Shown here: positions 62,860 to 64,000 of the stretch, one piece after another
Layout of the letters: each line of letters starts with the position of its first letter
Numbering within the stretch: position 1 is the stretch's first letter
Source of the DNA: Paracoccus shanxieyensis
GTDB lineage: Bacteria; Pseudomonadota; Alphaproteobacteria; Rhodobacterales; Rhodobacteraceae
NCBI RefSeq assembly: GCF_009711265.1
Contig: NZ_WMII01000004.1
Location: 217,017-281,016, forward strand
Reading direction: 5' to 3'
Length of the DNA: 64,000 bases
The notes under the pieces: model-generated
The model's input: only the letters and a program-made list of their open reading frames with translations
Told to the model about the DNA's origin: nothing
The model's database searches: none
Made by a program: the position numbers and the translations under genes

Positions 62860-63041
62860 TGGCCTGCCCGATCTGCGGCAAGCCTGCCGTCCAGGCCTAT
62901 CGTCCCTTCTGTTCGCGCCGCTGTGCCGATGTCGATCTGGCGCATTGGCTGCGCGGCGATTACCGCATTCCCGGCGAGCCGCTGGACGACCCCGATGCGG
63001 CCCTTGGCGGCGCGGCCAAGGACCGCGAGACAGAAGAGTGA
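62859..63041 (+). CDS. yacG: DNA gyrase inhibitor YacG
   Basis: A 60-residue zinc protein with CPICGKP and FCSRRCADVDL, the four-Cys YacG signature, and the conserved WLRGDYRIPGEP. In E. coli YacG binds GyrB. Overlaps the RNase stop (TGATG). Confidence 0.95.
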   Translation: MACPICGKPAVQAYRPFCSRRCADVDLAHWLRGDYRIPGEPLDDPDAALGGAAKDRETEE

Positions 63042-63060
63042 AAAAACTGTCTTTTCGCTC

Positions 63061-63089
63061 TGGACACGGCCGCGCGGGTCGCCTAATTA
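63061..63089 (+). promoter_or_regulatory. Candidate promoter of tRNA-Phe
   Basis: TGGACA (63061-63066), 17 bases, TAATTA (63084-63089), 27 bases before the tRNA. Confidence 0.65.
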
Positions 63090-63116
63090 CCCGCCAGCCG
63101 AAAGCGAAAGCACGGC

Positions 63117-63192
63117 GCCCGGATAGCTCAGTTGGTAGAGCAGCGGATTGAAAATCCGCGTGTCGGCGGTTCAAATCCGTCTCCGGGCACCA
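63117..63192 (+). tRNA. tRNA-Phe (GAA)
   Basis: A 76-base cloverleaf with encoded CCA. Acceptor GCCCGGA with TCCGGGC, discriminator A; anticodon loop TTGAAAA gives GAA; T arm GGTTCAAATCC. Its 3' end borders the accessory region, as tRNA genes used as integration sites do. Confidence 0.96.
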
Positions 63193-63498
63193 TTTATTCT
63201 GGTATTTTCTCGCAATATCAATGCGCTAGATGGATTGTAAAAAATGCAGTCCACCCAACAGCCCACCCTTTGGCGGTTGCTTGGAGGGCGTGCGTGGTGC
63301 CGCATGTCCGACACAGCCCTAGCCGTGCCTTGGCAGAGGTAATCGCGCGGACCGGGCGCTTGTCTTCTATCACAGGCGCCAACCCCTGGCGATATCCGCG
63401 TTCATTTGCGCCTGCTTGGCTTCATCCGCGCTGGGGTGCGAGACAGGCAGTGGCGACGAGGGGGCCAGCGTCGCGCTGGCCTGTGGGCATTTTGTGTC
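63193..63498. other. Non-coding or decayed stretch after tRNA-Phe
   Basis: About 300 bases, A/T-rich at the start and with no frame I can assign to a protein. An open frame of 146 codons crosses it but begins inside the tRNA. It may be worn mobile DNA or the attachment-site side of an integrated element. Confidence 0.5.
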
Positions 63499-63525
63499 AG
63501 CGAGACCCACTTTCGACTACAGCCC

Positions 63526-63633
63526 GAGGCGCAGGAGATCGCAGCCGACTGGCTATGGGCTTACAACAATGAGCGCCACAACGTGGGGACTAGCGACATC
63601 ACACCCGGCCAGGAACTGAAAATGGCTGCCTGA
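63526..63633 (+). pseudogene. C-terminal remnant of an IS3-family transposase (orfB)
   Basis: The last 35 residues contain ADWLWAYNNERHNVGTSDI and end ELKMAA, matching the C terminus of IS3-family DDE transposases (usual form WLWTYNNERPNM...GITP...LKMAA). The DDE catalytic core upstream is missing or scrambled. Homology might extend back to about 63499. Confidence 0.78.
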
Positions 63634-63639
63634 AATATA

Positions 63640-63672
63640 CTCTTGGTTCTCGTTAAACGGAGGGGATTACCA
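63640..63672 (+). mobile_element. Right end of the decayed IS3-family element
   Basis: After the transposase stop the sequence runs to GTTAAACGGAGGGGATTACC, which has the form of the right terminal repeat of such elements. The left end is not recognisable. Confidence 0.5.
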
Positions 63673-63748
63673 CCTGATTTCTACTCTGGATTGTGGCGCG
63701 GATCTCCGAATATAGCTAAATTGAAATGGAAATAGCTCGGGTTGCAGA

Positions 63749-63910
63749 ATGACACTTCGTTTCAGGCAAACATTTACACTCTTCCCTGGCGTCCGTATTA
63801 ACGTTGGCAAGCGAGGAATAAGCACAAGCATTGGCGGTCCTGGCGCATCGTTCAATATCGGACAGCAAGGCATCCGTTGGACCTGTCGCGGTTTGGTGCC
63901 GCTCCTTTGA
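63749..63910 (+). pseudogene. DUF4236 gene, cut off by an IS insertion
   Basis: Encodes MTLRFRQTFTLFPGVRIN and then VGKRGISTSIGGPGASFNI, the conserved N-terminal part of DUF4236 proteins. After GIRWT (about residue 45) the sequence passes into the second IS element and the frame ends eight residues later at TGA 63908. DUF4236 proteins are normally longer, with a repeat of this motif. Too short to be found by length filters. Function of the family is not known to me. Confidence 0.75.
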
Positions 63911-64000
63911 TCACGTAATGTGCAGCAAAGGAGATGAACCATGGGCACAGGCAGGACGGATGAATTTCGCAGGGATGCGGTGCGTATCGCGCTGACCAGC
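63878..64000 (+). mobile_element. Left end of a second IS3-family element (continues past the window)
   Basis: The switch from DUF4236 coding sequence occurs near TGGACCTGTCGCGG (63878-63891), a plausible left terminal repeat; an orfA gene starts 63 bases inside. The right end is outside the window. Confidence 0.6.
63941..64000 (+). CDS. IS3-family transposase orfA, N-terminal part only
   Basis: The first 20 codons, beginning MGTGRTDEF and continuing RDAVRIALTS, match the helix-turn-helix start of IS3-family OrfA proteins common in Rhodobacteraceae. AAGGAG lies 8 bases before ATG 63941. The gene runs off the window. Confidence 0.82.
   Translation, partial: MGTGRTDEFRRDAVRIALTS

Noticed and set aside
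63132..63572. Open frame of 146 codons starting in tRNA-Phe
   Set aside because: Begins inside the tRNA, no domain recognised, and overlaps the transposase remnant in another frame.

Overview
The window is a GC-rich, densely packed stretch of alphaproteobacterial chromosome. I read it as Rhodobacteraceae, most likely Paracoccus or a close relative. The reasons are the gene families (DUF1489, a core-2/DUF5928 glycosyltransferase, a two-domain dCTP deaminase, a cytochrome b561-YceI fusion, a SAM/SAH riboswitch of the kind known from Rhodobacterales in front of metK), the short ATGA/TGATG gene overlaps, and the absence of a flagellar operon around an orphan FliM-like gene. The genus is inference; no 16S gene is present.

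Layout. 1-8 kb: D-aminoacyl-tRNA deacylase, DEAD-box helicase, thymidine kinase, cytochrome b561-YceI fusion, a class C beta-lactamase, ndk and a YheS-like ABC-F ATPase. 8-16 kb: MipA-like outer membrane protein, sufT, an acetyltransferase, a histidine phosphatase with hemF, a small lipoprotein, an SDR-rsmC-clpS operon and a D-Ala-D-Ala carboxypeptidase with a SPOR-like tail. 16-24 kb: universal stress protein, polA, a YadG-like ABC ATPase with no permease beside it, a HIT protein, and a surface-glycan pair (core-2 glycosyltransferase and sulfotransferase, divergent). 24-28 kb: rpmF-plsX-fabH, ihfA and a MerR regulator, interrupted by an inverted ybiI-like gene, then tRNA-Pro. 28-35 kb: dcd, then a long leftward run argS-SPOR protein-nagZ-scpA-scpB-small basic protein. 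35-44 kb: second DEAD-box helicase, lnt, riboswitch-metK, a DnaJ-like protein, bolA, glpX and recJ. 44-48 kb: two identical tRNA-Glu genes, MFS exporter, DUF1489 protein, tRNA-Gly and acyl-CoA ligase. 48-60 kb: RND adaptor and pump, a NarX/NarL-type two-component pair, an Xre/DUF2083 regulator, a small membrane protein, a symporter-histidine kinase of CbrA type and the FliM/FliN-like protein. 60-63 kb: infA, maf, an RNase E/G-family gene, yacG and tRNA-Phe.

The last 0.8 kb, right after tRNA-Phe, changes character. It is richer in A+T and holds the right end of a decayed IS3-family element, the first part of a DUF4236 gene that is cut off, and the left end with the first codons of a second IS3-family element. 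This looks like the edge of an accessory region that continues beyond the window.

Regulation visible in the sequence: a SAM/SAH riboswitch covering the metK ribosome binding site; strong hairpins after several genes; a terminator-shaped hairpin that contains the recJ start codon; five tRNA promoters of the form TTGNGN or TGGACA, 17 bases, then an A/T-rich -10; and a family of short dispersed repeats with a shared TATTTG core at three gene ends. Most of the window is conserved core genome. The points I find most worth checking are the riboswitch, the recJ hairpin, the repeat family, the sensor cluster at 53-61 kb, the glycan pair, and the interrupted DUF4236 gene at the right edge.
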